Below, in pieces: positions 43,745 to 53,870 of a DNA stretch of 64,000 nucleotides. A program made the translations under genes and the position numbers. Numbering within the stretch: position 1 is the stretch's first letter; each line of letters begins with the position of its first letter. The stretch is from Achromobacter kerstersii (lineage in GTDB: Bacteria; Pseudomonadota; Gammaproteobacteria; Burkholderiales; Burkholderiaceae_B), in NCBI RefSeq assembly GCF_902859595.1, contig NZ_CADIJQ010000003.1, positions 434,001 to 498,000 on the forward strand, read 5' to 3'. The notes below the pieces were generated by a model that saw nothing but the letters and a program-made list of their open reading frames with translations, did not search any database and was not told where the DNA came from.

Positions 43745-46261
43745 TCAATACGTGCCGCGCAGGGTCAGCATGAAGTTGCGAGGCGCCCCGTACCAGTTGC
43801 CGCCGTTGGACGCGCCGACTCGTTCGTAATACACCTTGTCGAACAGGTTGTTGACGTTGACCGTCGCCGTCCATTGCGGCGCAAAGCGGTATTGGGCCAT
43901 CAGGTTGACGGTGGCGTAGCCTGCCTGCTGGAACTTGTACGGCGTATACGAGCCGCTGTCGCGCGAGTAGGCCGTGCCTGTCACGTAGTTGGCGCTTTGC
44001 ACCTGGGCGCTGCCGCCGATGCGCCAGCGCGACAAGTCGCCGGGCAGCGTGTAGGCCGTTGACACCTTCAGCAGATGGCGCGGCGTGATGCTGCTGTAGA
44101 CGGCGTCGTTGGTCTTGTCGCGGGTGTTGTTGAAGGTGTAGCCCAGCGCCACTTCCCAGCCAGGCGAGACCTCGCCGCCAATTTCCATGTCCAGGCCGCG
44201 GCTGACCACTTTGCCTTGGGCCAGGTAGCAGCAGTTGCCGGCCCACGCGTCGTAGTCTTCCGGGTAGCGGCTGTCCAGCACGCCGGTGCCGGTGCGCTCG
44301 ACGTTGAACAGGCTGAACGTGGCGTTCAGGCGGCCATCCAGCAATTCGCCCTTGACGCCCATTTCATAGCTCTTGCCTTTGATGGCGGGCAACGGGGAGC
44401 CGGGCAGAGGGCCAGCCTTCAGCAGCCCTTGCGGTTTATGGATGGTGGCGTAGCTGACATAGGCGGACCACGCGTCGTTCAGGTCATAGATGATGCCGCC
44501 GTAAGGCGTGGTGGCGGTCGGTTCGCGGTAGGACGTTTTCGAATAGGGCACCCAGCTGCCATTGATGGGTTCGGACACCGTCTGGTAGAACTTATAGGAG
44601 CTGAAGCGCGCGCCCGCGATCAGGTGCAGACGTTCGGTGGGGTTGATCCGCAACACGCCGTACATGCCTTTCTGCTCTTGGCCCCACGGGTCGTAGCGTT
44701 CGTTTTCCGGCAGACTCAGGTCGGGGTTCCACAGGTTGCGGTTAAAGACGTTGACCGGCACCTTCCATTCGTCCACGGGTTTAGAGACGGCCCACGTGCC
44801 TTCGCTGCGCTGCCAATCGGCGCCCAGCAACGCTTCGTGCGTGCCGCCTAACAGGTCGAAGCTGCCAGACAGATTCACATCCAGCAGGTTCTGCGTGTTG
44901 GTCATTGCGTACCGGCCGCCGCCCCAGGTGGCGCCCAGACCCGTTTCGCGATCCACGCCGCCGTTGGCGAAGGCGGTGAGCGATTTGCTGTCGGTTTCCT
45001 CGCGGGTGTAGTTGGCTTTGAAGCGCCAGGTGTCGCCCAGCCGTTGTTCCAACTGCGCAAAGATCTGCTTGGTGTCGGTATGGATGTAGGTCCAGGGCTG
45101 GCTCAGGTTGGTTGAGCGAGACAACCCGATGTCGCCGCCATCCGTGTACCGCGGCAGGCCGCTGCGGCTGCCTTGTTCGCGCATCCGGCTGTAGCTGCCG
45201 CCCACCGTCAGCAGCGTGCTGCGAGTCAGGTCGGCTTCCAGCACCCCGTAGATCTGCGGCGTTTCGGTCGTGCTGTGCGACATGAACGAGCCGGTGTCCC
45301 CGTAGACGGCGACGGCGCGGCCGCGCAGCCGGCCGTCGAAGCCCAAGGGGCCGGTGGCGTCGATCATGCTGCGGTAGTTGTCCCAGCTGCCGGCCGAAGC
45401 CTCCACCGTCAGCTGATATTCCCCCATCGGCTTCTTGCGCACCAGGTTGATGATGCCGCCCGGGTCGCCCATGCCACCCATCAGGCCCGAGGCGCCGCGC
45501 ATGATCTCGACGCGGTCATAGAACGCCATGTCCTGGGTGGGGCCGTAGGTGTACGAGCCCAGCGCCAACGGGGCGCCACCGTCGATCTGCATGCTGGTGA
45601 TCTGGAAGCCGCGTGAGTAATAGTCGGACGAATAGGAATTTACGCGGCGCACCGTGATGCCGGGCGCGCGGCTCATGGCGTCGGTGACGTTGACCAGATG
45701 CTGGTCGTCGATCAATTGCCGGGTCACGACCGACACCGACTGCGGCACTTCGCGAAACGCCAGATCGGTTTTGGACGCGGTGCTGGTGACCAGGCTGGTG
45801 TAAGACCCGGTGCCTTCGGTCGTGCCGTCGGCAGCGCGACGCGCAATGACGGTCACGGCCGCCATGGTGGTGGCGTCCAGGTCCTTGGGTTCGGGTTCGA
45901 TGGTGACGGTGTTGCCACGAATGACCGCGATCAGGCCGCTGCCGGCCAGGATGCGGTCCAGTGCTTGTTGCGGCGTCAGGCGCCCCGAAACCGGCGGCGC
46001 CGTCTTGCCCGCCACCAGTTCCGGTGCGTACAGCACTTCCAACGACGCTTGGCGGCTCACTTCCACCAAGGCGTCATGCAAGGGTTGACGCGCGGTGTTG
46101 ACCAGCACGGCGGCGCTCTGGCCCTGTGCTTCCTGGGCCTGCGCGTCGGGGGCTTGAGTCAGACCCAGCGCAATCAGCAAGGGCAGCGTGCGCAGGGCAA
46201 GACGCGGGCTGCGCAGTCGCAACGGCAGGGCGACGCCGTTGCGGGAAAGTCTACGGTTCAC
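43745..46261 (-). CDS. TonB-dependent siderophore receptor with STN domain (set 2)
   Basis: This is an 838-aa outer-membrane transducer of the FpvA/FoxA type. Signal peptide (LPLLIALGLTQAPDAQAQ), STN domain (VNTARQPLHDALVEVSRQASLEVLYAPELVAGKTAPPVSG in outline), TonB box region (MAAVTVIARR), plug (EVPQSVSVVTRQLIDD, RGFQITSMQIDGG, VEIMRGASGLMGGMGDPGG) and a barrel ending in Tyr (LRGTY). I chose GTG 46261 because a probable Fur box lies immediately upstream, inside what would otherwise be coding sequence from TTG 46294. It is the last gene of set 2 and ligand unknown. Confidence 0.93.
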   Translation of the reverse strand: MNRRLSRNGVALPLRLRSPRLALRTLPLLIALGLTQAPDAQAQEAQGQSAAVLVNTARQPLHDALVEVSRQASLEVLYAPELVAGKTAPPVSGRLTPQQALDRILAGSGLIAVIRGNTVTIEPEPKDLDATTMAAVTVIARRAADGTTEGTGSYTSLVTSTASKTDLAFREVPQSVSVVTRQLIDDQHLVNVTDAMSRAPGITVRRVNSYSSDYYSRGFQITSMQIDGGAPLALGSYTYGPTQDMAFYDRVEIMRGASGLMGGMGDPGGIINLVRKKPMGEYQLTVEASAGSWDNYRSMIDATGPLGFDGRLRGRAVAVYGDTGSFMSHSTTETPQIYGVLEADLTRSTLLTVGGSYSRMREQGSRSGLPRYTDGGDIGLSRSTNLSQPWTYIHTDTKQIFAQLEQRLGDTWRFKANYTREETDSKSLTAFANGGVDRETGLGATWGGGRYAMTNTQNLLDVNLSGSFDLLGGTHEALLGADWQRSEGTWAVSKPVDEWKVPVNVFNRNLWNPDLSLPENERYDPWGQEQKGMYGVLRINPTERLHLIAGARFSSYKFYQTVSEPINGSWVPYSKTSYREPTATTPYGGIIYDLNDAWSAYVSYATIHKPQGLLKAGPLPGSPLPAIKGKSYEMGVKGELLDGRLNATFSLFNVERTGTGVLDSRYPEDYDAWAGNCCYLAQGKVVSRGLDMEIGGEVSPGWEVALGYTFNNTRDKTNDAVYSSITPRHLLKVSTAYTLPGDLSRWRIGGSAQVQSANYVTGTAYSRDSGSYTPYKFQQAGYATVNLMAQYRFAPQWTATVNVNNLFDKVYYERVGASNGGNWYGAPRNFMLTLRGTY

Positions 46262-46271
46262 AAGAATAGTT

Positions 46272-46290
46272 CCAATAATGATTCTCAGCG
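46272..46290 (-). promoter_or_regulatory. putative Fur box of receptor gene (set 2)
   Basis: On the minus strand the core TGAGAATCATTATT matches 12 of 14 positions of the Fur consensus half, about 13 of 19 overall. It lies 10 bases before the GTG start at 46261 and supports iron repression. Confidence 0.65.
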
Positions 46291-46461
46291 GCAATGCCGC
46301 GCCACCCTTTGGCCAAAGGTCTCCTCGGGCCGCCGCATGCGCGGCCGCCCCTCTTAGCTAAAGAGTGCGATTGGCGCGAAAACCCTGAAGAAATCGCGAA
46401 TCGATTGTGAAACTATATGTTTCACTGAAGAGGGGGCGGCCTTGTCGTCCGCCCCAAGCCG

Positions 46462-47451
46462 TCAGCGCGCCTTGACGACGTACCGCTTGTCGCCTTCCGC
46501 TTCGATGCGCACGGGCGCAATGCGAGGCAGCAATTCCAGGAAGCTGGCTGGCTGGTCGATGCTGATCGCGCCCGCAATGCGCACCTTGTCCCATCCGCCG
46601 TCCGCCAGCCGGATGGCATAGGGCGCATAGCGGTTCATTTCGGCCACGGCATCAACCAGCGGCGTGTTGTTGAACACGATGCGGCCCTGGTGCCAGGCGG
46701 TCAGCGTCGACGTGTCCACGGCATGCGGCGCGCCCAGGCTTGACCGTGACGCCGTCAGGCCTTGGCCGGGTGTCAACGCGGCACGTTGCCAAAATCGCAT
46801 GCCCGCCGGCTTGACCTCGACCGCGCCAGACAGCACGGCGACGTCGGTGGCATCGCCGTGGCGGCGCACGTTAAAGCGCGTGCCGGTGACCCGGATCTGT
46901 GCATCGCCTGTCTTAACGATGAATGGGCGGCTGGCGTCGGCCTTGACCGAAAACGTGATCTCGCCCGCCGTCAGATCGACTTCGCGTCGGTCGGGATAGA
47001 AGCGCACGTTCGCCTGCGTATCCGTATTCAGTTCCAGGACGGAGTCGTCCGCCAGCGCAACCTGGCGGCGTTCGCCATGGGCGCTGGAAAGTGCGGACTC
47101 GTAGGTCGGTGCAGTGTTCTGCATCAGCGGCGCCATGGTCACGCCAATGGCCAGCGCCACGCCGCCCGCCAACGCGATGTTGGCCCACTGCGGCAGCCTG
47201 CGAGCCGGCGCGGCGGCGGCTTCGGGCTCGCGGGCCAGCGCACGCAGCCGGTCGGCCGGCACCGCCAATGTATCGCGCCACACCTCGTCCAGCAGCGCAT
47301 ATTCGCGCGCATGCGCAGGGGCTTCCCGCAACCAGCTGTCAAAGGCCTGCTGATCGGCATCGCTCATCCGGCCCGAGCGCGCGCGGGCGTACCAGAACGC
47401 CGCAGCGTCGCGCGGGTCATCGAATGTGGGACGGGGGCCGGAGTCGGTCAT
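46462..47451 (-). CDS. FecR-like anti-sigma factor (set 2)
   Basis: This is a 329-aa inner-membrane sigma regulator. The N-terminal DUF4880-type segment (DPRDAAAFWYARARSGRMSDADQQAFDSWLRE in outline) is followed by a membrane helix (about residues 92-110, IALAGGVALAIGVTMAPLM), and a periplasmic FecR domain (GERRQVALADDSVLELNTDT, VDLTAGEITFSV). It ends with an STN-like region. ATG 47451 lies 10 bases past the sigma stop; an in-frame ATG at 47475 would overlap it. It should relay the signal from the receptor at 43745. Confidence 0.92.
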   Translation of the reverse strand: MTDSGPRPTFDDPRDAAAFWYARARSGRMSDADQQAFDSWLREAPAHAREYALLDEVWRDTLAVPADRLRALAREPEAAAAPARRLPQWANIALAGGVALAIGVTMAPLMQNTAPTYESALSSAHGERRQVALADDSVLELNTDTQANVRFYPDRREVDLTAGEITFSVKADASRPFIVKTGDAQIRVTGTRFNVRRHGDATDVAVLSGAVEVKPAGMRFWQRAALTPGQGLTASRSSLGAPHAVDTSTLTAWHQGRIVFNNTPLVDAVAEMNRYAPYAIRLADGGWDKVRIAGAISIDQPASFLELLPRIAPVRIEAEGDKRYVVKAR

Positions 47452-47461
47452 GGAGGCGGGT

Positions 47462-47968
47462 TCAGTCGGGCGCATAGCGGTGCAGAGCGTCGCGCAGATG
47501 GCGCATGGCGCGCATGATATAGCGCTCGACGGAATTCAGCGACACGCCCAGCCGCGCGGCAACTTCTTGCTGAGAATACCCCTCCAGCCGATGCCAGATA
47601 TAGGCCTGGCGGCATTTGATGGGCAGTTGCAGCAGGGCCGCTTCAACGGCCTCGGCAAGTTGCGCGGTGCGCACGGCGGCGCTGCTGTCCACATCCTGGG
47701 GATGCTCGTCTTCGCTGATTTCATGCAAGGGCAGCGTGGGCAGCCGCGCTTCGCGGCGCGCATTGCCGGCCAGGCGGTTCATGCTGGAGCGGTACAGATA
47801 GGCCTGCGGCTCCAGGATGCTGCTGCTGTCTGCCTTCAACAGGCCGATGGCTGCGTCTTGCAGCGCATCTTCGGCCTCGTGGGTATTGCCGACCTTACGC
47901 ACCCAGCCGCGCACCATCTCGGCATAGCAGCCGATCCAGCCTTTGTCTTGAGGTTTGCTGCGAGGCAT
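47462..47968 (-). CDS. ECF sigma factor, FecI-like (set 2)
   Basis: This is a 168-aa iron-starvation sigma factor. Region 2: NTHEAEDALQDAAIGLL and EPQAYLYRSSMNRLAGNARR; region 4: LPIKCRQAYIWHRLEGYSQQEVAARLGVSLNSVERYIMRA in outline. ATG 47968 is selected because the domain starts soon after. A possible Fur box lies 40-60 bases upstream. It is in an operon with its FecR partner. Confidence 0.93.
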   Translation of the reverse strand: MPRSKPQDKGWIGCYAEMVRGWVRKVGNTHEAEDALQDAAIGLLKADSSSILEPQAYLYRSSMNRLAGNARREARLPTLPLHEISEDEHPQDVDSSAAVRTAQLAEAVEAALLQLPIKCRQAYIWHRLEGYSQQEVAARLGVSLNSVERYIMRAMRHLRDALHRYAPD

Positions 47969-48008
47969 GGACGAATGGGGCAGAGGCAACGGGGGAAAGG
48001 CGCGTAGT

Positions 48009-48027
48009 GTAAATCATTCTTATTAAA
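48009..48027 (-). promoter_or_regulatory. putative Fur box of sigma gene (set 2)
   Basis: The minus strand reads TTTAATAAGAATGATTTAC, an A+T-rich partial dyad resembling Fur sites, 41 bases ahead of the sigma start. The match is partial, but position and function fit. Confidence 0.5.
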
Positions 48028-48076
48028 GCCGGCGCGGGCAGGGGCGGCTGGATAAGAAGGCGGGCTCCAGATGCAA

Positions 48077-48100
48077 CAAGGCCCCCAATCGGGGGCCTTG
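48077..48100 (-). terminator. hairpin after argH
   Basis: CAAGGCCCCC-AATC-GGGGGCCTTG, a perfect 10-bp stem with a 4-base loop, lies 37 bases past the argH stop. The minus-strand tail TTGCATC is T-poor, so termination efficiency is uncertain. Confidence 0.65.
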
Positions 48101-48136
48101 CTTCAAGCCGCCAGCCGGAGCCAGCGCTTGCCGGAA

Positions 48137-49558
48137 TCAGCCTTCGGCCGTTTCCGCCAGCACGCGTTTGGCTTCTTCGGCCACGCGTTCGGGGGCGGTG
48201 CCGCCGATGTGCTTGCGGGCGGCAACCGAGCCTTCCAGCGTCAGCACCTGGTGGACGTCGTCGCCGATCTGGGCGTGATAGGCCTTCAGTTCGTCGGTGG
48301 ACAAGTCAGCCAGGTCGCAGCCGCGTTGTTCGCAATCGCGCACGGCGTGGGCGACCACTTCGTGCGCGTCGCGGAACGGCACGCCGCGCTTGACCAGGTA
48401 GTCGGCCAGGTCGGTAGCGGTGGCGAAGCCTTGCAGGGCGGCGGCGCGCATGTTGTCGGCCTTCACCTTGATGCCGGCAGCCATGTCCGCAAAGATGGTC
48501 AGCGTGTCGCGCACGGTGTCCACGGTGTCGAACAGGCCTTCCTTGTCTTCCTGGTTGTCCTTGTTGTAGGCCAGCGGCTGGCCTTTCATCAGGGTCAGCA
48601 GGGCGACCAGGTTGCCGTTGACGCGGCCGGTCTTGCCACGGGCAAGTTCTGGCACGTCGGGGTTTTTCTTTTGCGGCATGATCGAGCTGCCGGTGCAGAA
48701 GCGGTCGGCCAGGTCGATGAAGCCCACGCGCGGGCTCATCCAGAGCACGAGCTCTTCGGACAGGCGCGACACGTGCGTCATGATCAGCGCGCCGGCGGCG
48801 CAGAATTCGATGGCGAAGTCGCGGTCAGACACGGCGTCCAGCGAGTTGCGGCACACGCCATCAAAGCCCAGCGTCTTGGCGACGCGTTCGCGGTCGATGG
48901 GGAAAGACGTGCCGGCCAGTGCCGCCGCGCCCAGGGGCAGGCGGTTCACGCGGCGGCGGCAGTCGGCCAGGCGCTCGGCGTCGCGGCCGAACATTTCGGC
49001 GTAAGCCAGCAGGTGGTGGCCGAAGGTGACGGGCTGAGCGACTTGCAGATGGGTGAAGCCCGGCATGATGGTGCCGGCGTTGTCCAGCGCGACGGCGGCC
49101 AGCGCGTGACGCAGTTGACGCAGCAGGTCTTGCAGGTTGTCGATTTCATCACGCAGCCACAGGCGGATGTCGGTGGCGACCTGGTCGTTGCGCGAACGGC
49201 CGGTGTGCAGGCGCTTGCCCGCATCGCCCACCAGTTCCACGAGGCGCTTTTCGATGTTCAGGTGCACGTCTTCCAGATCCAGCAGCCATTGGAAGCTGCC
49301 GGCGTCGATTTCAGACAGGATCTGGGTCATGCCGCGCTGGATGTCAGCCAAGTCCTGGGCGCCGATGATGCCCTGGGCGGCCAGCATGTCTGCATGCGCG
49401 AGCGAGCCCTGGATGTCGTGGCGCGCCAGGCGCTTGTCGAAATCCACGGACGCCGTATAGCGTTTGACGAGTTCGGAAACCGGTTCCGAGAACCGGGCGG
49501 ACCAGGCCTGCGCCTTGTTGGCGAACTGGTTTTGATCGGGGGAGGGAGTGTTTGCCAT
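48137..49558 (-). CDS. argH: argininosuccinate lyase
   Basis: This enzyme makes arginine and fumarate from argininosuccinate, the last step of arginine synthesis. At 473 aa it has [20 protein letters not shown] in outline, [17 protein letters not shown], and the superfamily signature [18 protein letters not shown] 49558 is chosen; the open frame extends 21 codons further without support. It is monocistronic and divergent from the mechanosensitive channel gene. Confidence 0.97.
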   Translation of the reverse strand: MANTPSPDQNQFANKAQAWSARFSEPVSELVKRYTASVDFDKRLARHDIQGSLAHADMLAAQGIIGAQDLADIQRGMTQILSEIDAGSFQWLLDLEDVHLNIEKRLVELVGDAGKRLHTGRSRNDQVATDIRLWLRDEIDNLQDLLRQLRHALAAVALDNAGTIMPGFTHLQVAQPVTFGHHLLAYAEMFGRDAERLADCRRRVNRLPLGAAALAGTSFPIDRERVAKTLGFDGVCRNSLDAVSDRDFAIEFCAAGALIMTHVSRLSEELVLWMSPRVGFIDLADRFCTGSSIMPQKKNPDVPELARGKTGRVNGNLVALLTLMKGQPLAYNKDNQEDKEGLFDTVDTVRDTLTIFADMAAGIKVKADNMRAAALQGFATATDLADYLVKRGVPFRDAHEVVAHAVRDCEQRGCDLADLSTDELKAYHAQIGDDVHQVLTLEGSVAARKHIGGTAPERVAEEAKRVLAETAEG

Positions 49559-49706
49559 GATGGGCGGAATTATAGGGCCTGCCGAACCGGCGGCGCACGC
49601 AAGGGGGTAGCATGGCCCCAATATCGGCGGCTCGGAACCTCGGATGACGCTGACTTGTCGGATAATCCCCGGTTAGTTTCAAGACCTTAGAGCGAGTCAG
49701 AAGAAT

Positions 49707-51074
49707 ATGCCCCTGGAATGGGAAGAACTGGTCACCCAGCTAGATACGCACATGCCGCACGAGGCTTGGGCGCAAACGCTGGTCGGTATTGGCGCGCTGA
49801 TCCTGACGGCGCTGTTCGTCCAGTGGGTGGTCGCGCGCGTCGTGCTGCTGCTGGCGCACCGGGTCCTGGTGCTGAGCGGCCGGGGCGATTGGGACAAGGC
49901 GCTGCAACGCCGCCGCGCCTATCAAAACCTTTGGTATGCCGTGCCGTTTGCGGTCGTGTCTATGGGCATCGACCTGGTCCCGCACGTGGAAAAAGCGGTG
50001 ACGGTGGTGGGCCGGCTGGCGCATGCCGGCGCGTGGATCTGTGTGTTCGTGGCGTTCTCGGGTGTGCTGAGCGCCTGGCAAGACACGTATTCCGCCACGA
50101 CGCGGGCGCAAACCCGGTCAATCAAGGGCTATATCCAGATCAGCAAGCTGGTGCTGATGGCGGTGTGCACCGTGCTGGTGCTGTCCATCCTGATCGACCG
50201 CTCGCCGCTGTGGATGATTTCCGGCCTGGGTGCGCTGTCGGCGGTGCTGCTGCTGGTGTTCAAGGACACGCTGCTGTCGCTGGTGGCCAGCACGCAGCTG
50301 ACCAGCAACGACATGCTGCGCATTGGCGACTGGATCGAAATGCCGCAGTCCAACGCCGACGGCTTCGTCAAAGACATCGCCCTGCATACGGTCAAGGTGC
50401 AGAACTGGGACAACACCGTCACCACGGTGCCCACCTACAAATTGTTCTCGGAAAGCTATCGCAACTATCGCCACATGTTTGAATCGGGCGGGCGGCGCAT
50501 CAAGCGCACGCTGCGTATCGATGCATCCAGTGTGCGGTTTCTGACCGACGAAGAAGCCCAGCGGCTGATGCGGTTCCGGCTGCTGCATGACTATCTGCAA
50601 GCCAAGACCCACGACATTGCGCAAGCCAATCAGACGATGGGCGAGCTGGCCAGCGTGCCGGCCAACCGCCGCCGGCTGACCAATATCGGCACGTTCCGCG
50701 CGTATGGGCTGGCGTTTCTGAAGCAGAACCCGGAAGTGCGGCAAGACATGGCGATGATGGTGCGCATGATGGAGCCCACCTCCGACGGCATTCCGGTCGA
50801 GGTCTATTGCTTTACCGCGGTGACCGCCTGGGTGGAATACGAGCGCATCCAGGGTGATATTTTTGACCACCTGCTGGCGATTCTGCCGGAGCTGGGCCTG
50901 CGTCTGTACCAGCAGCCGTCGGGTGCTGACATCGGCGCCATGGGCAGCCAGCTGCGTGAAAACGCCATCCAGACGGCGCTGGCCGCCGAGCGCGACCGGC
51001 AAGGGCTGGCGCTGACGGACGGGCAGGGCATGCCGCCTGAGCGCAGCCCGGCTGACGGGATGATGCCGCGCTAA
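49707..51074 (+). CDS. ybdG: mechanosensitive ion channel, YbdG/MscS type
   Basis: This is a 455-aa inner-membrane channel protecting against osmotic down-shock. Several N-terminal helices precede the pore helix and MscS beta domain: LGALSAVLLLVFKDTLLSLVAS in outline, then DMLRIGDWIEMPQSNADGFVKDIALHTVKVQNWDNTVTTVPTY, quoted as GDWIEMPQSNADGFVKDI. The YbdG-specific C-terminal region (GTFRAYGLAFLKQNPEV, MVRMMEPTSDGIPVEVY) is present. It has no operon partner; nadE follows by 79 bases on the same strand. Confidence 0.94.
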   Translation: MPLEWEELVTQLDTHMPHEAWAQTLVGIGALILTALFVQWVVARVVLLLAHRVLVLSGRGDWDKALQRRRAYQNLWYAVPFAVVSMGIDLVPHVEKAVTVVGRLAHAGAWICVFVAFSGVLSAWQDTYSATTRAQTRSIKGYIQISKLVLMAVCTVLVLSILIDRSPLWMISGLGALSAVLLLVFKDTLLSLVASTQLTSNDMLRIGDWIEMPQSNADGFVKDIALHTVKVQNWDNTVTTVPTYKLFSESYRNYRHMFESGGRRIKRTLRIDASSVRFLTDEEAQRLMRFRLLHDYLQAKTHDIAQANQTMGELASVPANRRRLTNIGTFRAYGLAFLKQNPEVRQDMAMMVRMMEPTSDGIPVEVYCFTAVTAWVEYERIQGDIFDHLLAILPELGLRLYQQPSGADIGAMGSQLRENAIQTALAAERDRQGLALTDGQGMPPERSPADGMMPR

Positions 51075-51153
51075 GGCGTGGCGGCCCCGGGGCGCCATGA
51101 GATAATCCGCCGGTTGGAACTTACGTCTTCATTGACTCCAGGCGATCACCCCG

Positions 51154-53220
51154 ATGTCGAACCCGTTCTTCAACCTGTATTCCCACGGCTTCGCCCGGGT
51201 GGCGGTCGGCGTACCCGAATGCCGGGTCGCCGATCCGGCCTTCAACGCCGCGCAGACCATTGAATTGGCCCAGCAGGCCGCCCAGGGCGGCGCCGTTCTG
51301 GTGGCGTTCCCCGAGCTGGGCCTGTCCGCCTACACCTGCGACGATCTCTTCCACCAGAAAGCGCTGCTGGATGAATGCGAAGCGGCGCTGGCCCAAGTGG
51401 TGGCTGCCACGGCCGAGCTGGACATCGCCGTCATCGTCGGCGCGCCGCTGCGCGTGTCGCACCAACTGTTCAATTGCGCGGTGGTCGCGGCAAGCGGCCG
51501 CATTCTGGGCGTGGTGCCCAAGAGCTACCTGCCCAATTACGGCGAGTTCTACGAAGCGCGCCAGTTCAGCGCCGCCGATTGCGCGGCCGCCACTGAAATC
51601 CGATTGCTGGACCAGACGGTGCCGTTCGGCCCCGAGCTGCTGTTCCAGATGGACAAGCTGCCGCTGTTCCAATTCCACGTTGAAATCTGCGAAGACGTCT
51701 GGGTGCCGATCCCGCCGTCCTCGTTCGCGGCCTTGGCCGGGGCGACCGTGCTGGTCAATCTGTCCGCCTCGAACATCGTCGTGGGCAAGTCGGAATACCG
51801 CCATCAACTGGTGGCGCAGCAATCGGCGCGCTGCCTGTCTGCGTATATGTATACGTCGGCGGGGCGGGGCGAATCGTCTACCGACCTGGCTTGGGACGGG
51901 CAGGCGCTGATCTACGAAAACGGCGAGCTGCTGGGCGAATCCGAACGCTTTCTGAACCATTCCCATCTGCTGTTCTCGGACGTGGACCTGGACCGCCTGT
52001 CGCGCGAGCGCATGCGGCAGACCACGTTCGGCCAGTCGGTGCGCCGCCATCAGGACGAAGTGCGCAAGTTCCGCACCGTGGCGGTGCCGGTGAGCCCGCC
52101 GCTGGATGACGCCGAGCTGCCGCTTGAGCGTCGCGTGGCGCGATTCCCCTATGTGCCGGCGGACCCGCAACGCCGCGACGCCCGCTGCAAAGAGGTCTAC
52201 AGCATCCAGGTGCAGGCGCTGGTGCAGCGCTTGTCGGCCAGCAAGATGGCGAAGGTGGTCATCGGCATTTCTGGCGGGCTGGATTCCACGCACGCCTTGC
52301 TGGTGTGCGCGCAGGCCATGGATACGCTGGGCCTGCCGCGTTCGAACATCCTGGCCGTGACCATGCCGGGCTTCGCCACCAGCACCCGCACGCTGCAACA
52401 GGCGCGCCGGCTGATGGCGGTGGTGGGCTGCACGGCGTCGGAAATCGACATCCGCCCCAGCTGCCTGCAAATGCTGAAAGACCTGGGCCACCCCTATGCA
52501 GACGGCAAGCCGGTCTACGACATCACGTTCGAAAACGTCCAGGCGGGCGAGCGCACCAACCACCTGTTCCGGCTGGCGAATTTCAGCAACGCCATCGTCA
52601 TCGGCACGGGCGACTTGAGCGAGCTTGCACTGGGTTGGTGCACGTATGGCGTGGGCGACCACATGTCGCACTACAGTGTGAACGCCAGCGTGCCCAAGAC
52701 CTTGATCACGCATCTGGTGCGCTGGGTGGCCGAGTCTGGGCGTCTGGGCGACGAGGGCGCCGCCGTGTTGCTGGACGTGCTGGGCACGGACGTCAGCCCC
52801 GAATTGGTGCCGGGCGGCGCGGACGACAAGCCCGTTCAGAAAAGCGAAGACTCAATCGGCCCCTACGAATTGCAGGACTTCAACCTGTACTACACGCTGC
52901 GCTATGGCTTTGCGCCCACCAAGGTGGCGTTCCTGTCGCTGGCCGCCTGGCGTGACCGCGAGGCGGGCGCGTGGCCGGAAGCCGGGCATGTCGTGCGCAA
53001 CCAGTACGACCTGGCCGCCATCAAGCGCAACCTGAAGATATTCCTGGACAAGTTTTTCCGTACCAGCCAGTTCAAGCGCACCTGCGTGCCGAACGCGCCG
53101 AAGGTCGGCTCGGGCGGTTCGTTGTCGCCGCGCGGCGATTGGCGCGCGCCCAGCGATTCGGAATCGGTGGTGTGGATGCGCGACGCCGAACGCATTCCGG
53201 ACGCCGAACCGGACGCCTGA
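51154..53220 (+). CDS. nadE: glutamine-dependent NAD(+) synthetase
   Basis: This is the large 688-aa form that amidates deamido-NAD using glutamine. The N-terminal nitrilase-type glutaminase has the triad Glu54 ([10 protein letters not shown]), Lys123 ([13 protein letters not shown]) and Cys179 ([11 protein letters not shown]). The synthetase domain has the P-loop [28 protein letters not shown] and [15 protein letters not shown] 51154 is the family start. A GC hairpin (GGCCCGC at 53248, GCGGGCC at 53262) follows the gene, before glnB. Confidence 0.96.
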   Translation: MSNPFFNLYSHGFARVAVGVPECRVADPAFNAAQTIELAQQAAQGGAVLVAFPELGLSAYTCDDLFHQKALLDECEAALAQVVAATAELDIAVIVGAPLRVSHQLFNCAVVAASGRILGVVPKSYLPNYGEFYEARQFSAADCAAATEIRLLDQTVPFGPELLFQMDKLPLFQFHVEICEDVWVPIPPSSFAALAGATVLVNLSASNIVVGKSEYRHQLVAQQSARCLSAYMYTSAGRGESSTDLAWDGQALIYENGELLGESERFLNHSHLLFSDVDLDRLSRERMRQTTFGQSVRRHQDEVRKFRTVAVPVSPPLDDAELPLERRVARFPYVPADPQRRDARCKEVYSIQVQALVQRLSASKMAKVVIGISGGLDSTHALLVCAQAMDTLGLPRSNILAVTMPGFATSTRTLQQARRLMAVVGCTASEIDIRPSCLQMLKDLGHPYADGKPVYDITFENVQAGERTNHLFRLANFSNAIVIGTGDLSELALGWCTYGVGDHMSHYSVNASVPKTLITHLVRWVAESGRLGDEGAAVLLDVLGTDVSPELVPGGADDKPVQKSEDSIGPYELQDFNLYYTLRYGFAPTKVAFLSLAAWRDREAGAWPEAGHVVRNQYDLAAIKRNLKIFLDKFFRTSQFKRTCVPNAPKVGSGGSLSPRGDWRAPSDSESVVWMRDAERIPDAEPDA

Positions 53221-53697
<477 letters not shown>

Positions 53698-53709
53698 CCC
53701 GCGCCGCCT

Positions 53710-53811
53710 GTTGACCGCCAGATCAGGCCGCCTGTTGACCGCCACTTCTGACCGCCACTTCTGACCGCCATTTCTGAACGCCAGATCAGGCCGCCGTATC
53801 TGAACGCCATA
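53710..53811. repeat. 13-mer tandem repeat, about 8 copies
   Basis: Imperfect units of 13 bases with consensus TCTGACCGCCACT run from just after the glnB stop towards gspF. A 15-base block (CGCCAGATCAGGCCG) occurs twice in the array. Confidence 0.85.
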
Positions 53812-53829
53812 TCGGCCACGTCATCTTCC

Positions 53830-53863
53830 AAGGCGCTCGCTCCGGCAACGGGGCGAGCGCCTT
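53830..53863. terminator. bidirectional hairpin between glnB and gspF
   Basis: AAGGCGCTCGC pairs perfectly with GCGAGCGCCTT (53853-53863), an 11-bp stem with a 12-base loop, between the convergent glnB and gspF genes. T-tracts are lacking. Confidence 0.6.
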
Positions 53864-53870
53864 CGTACTT

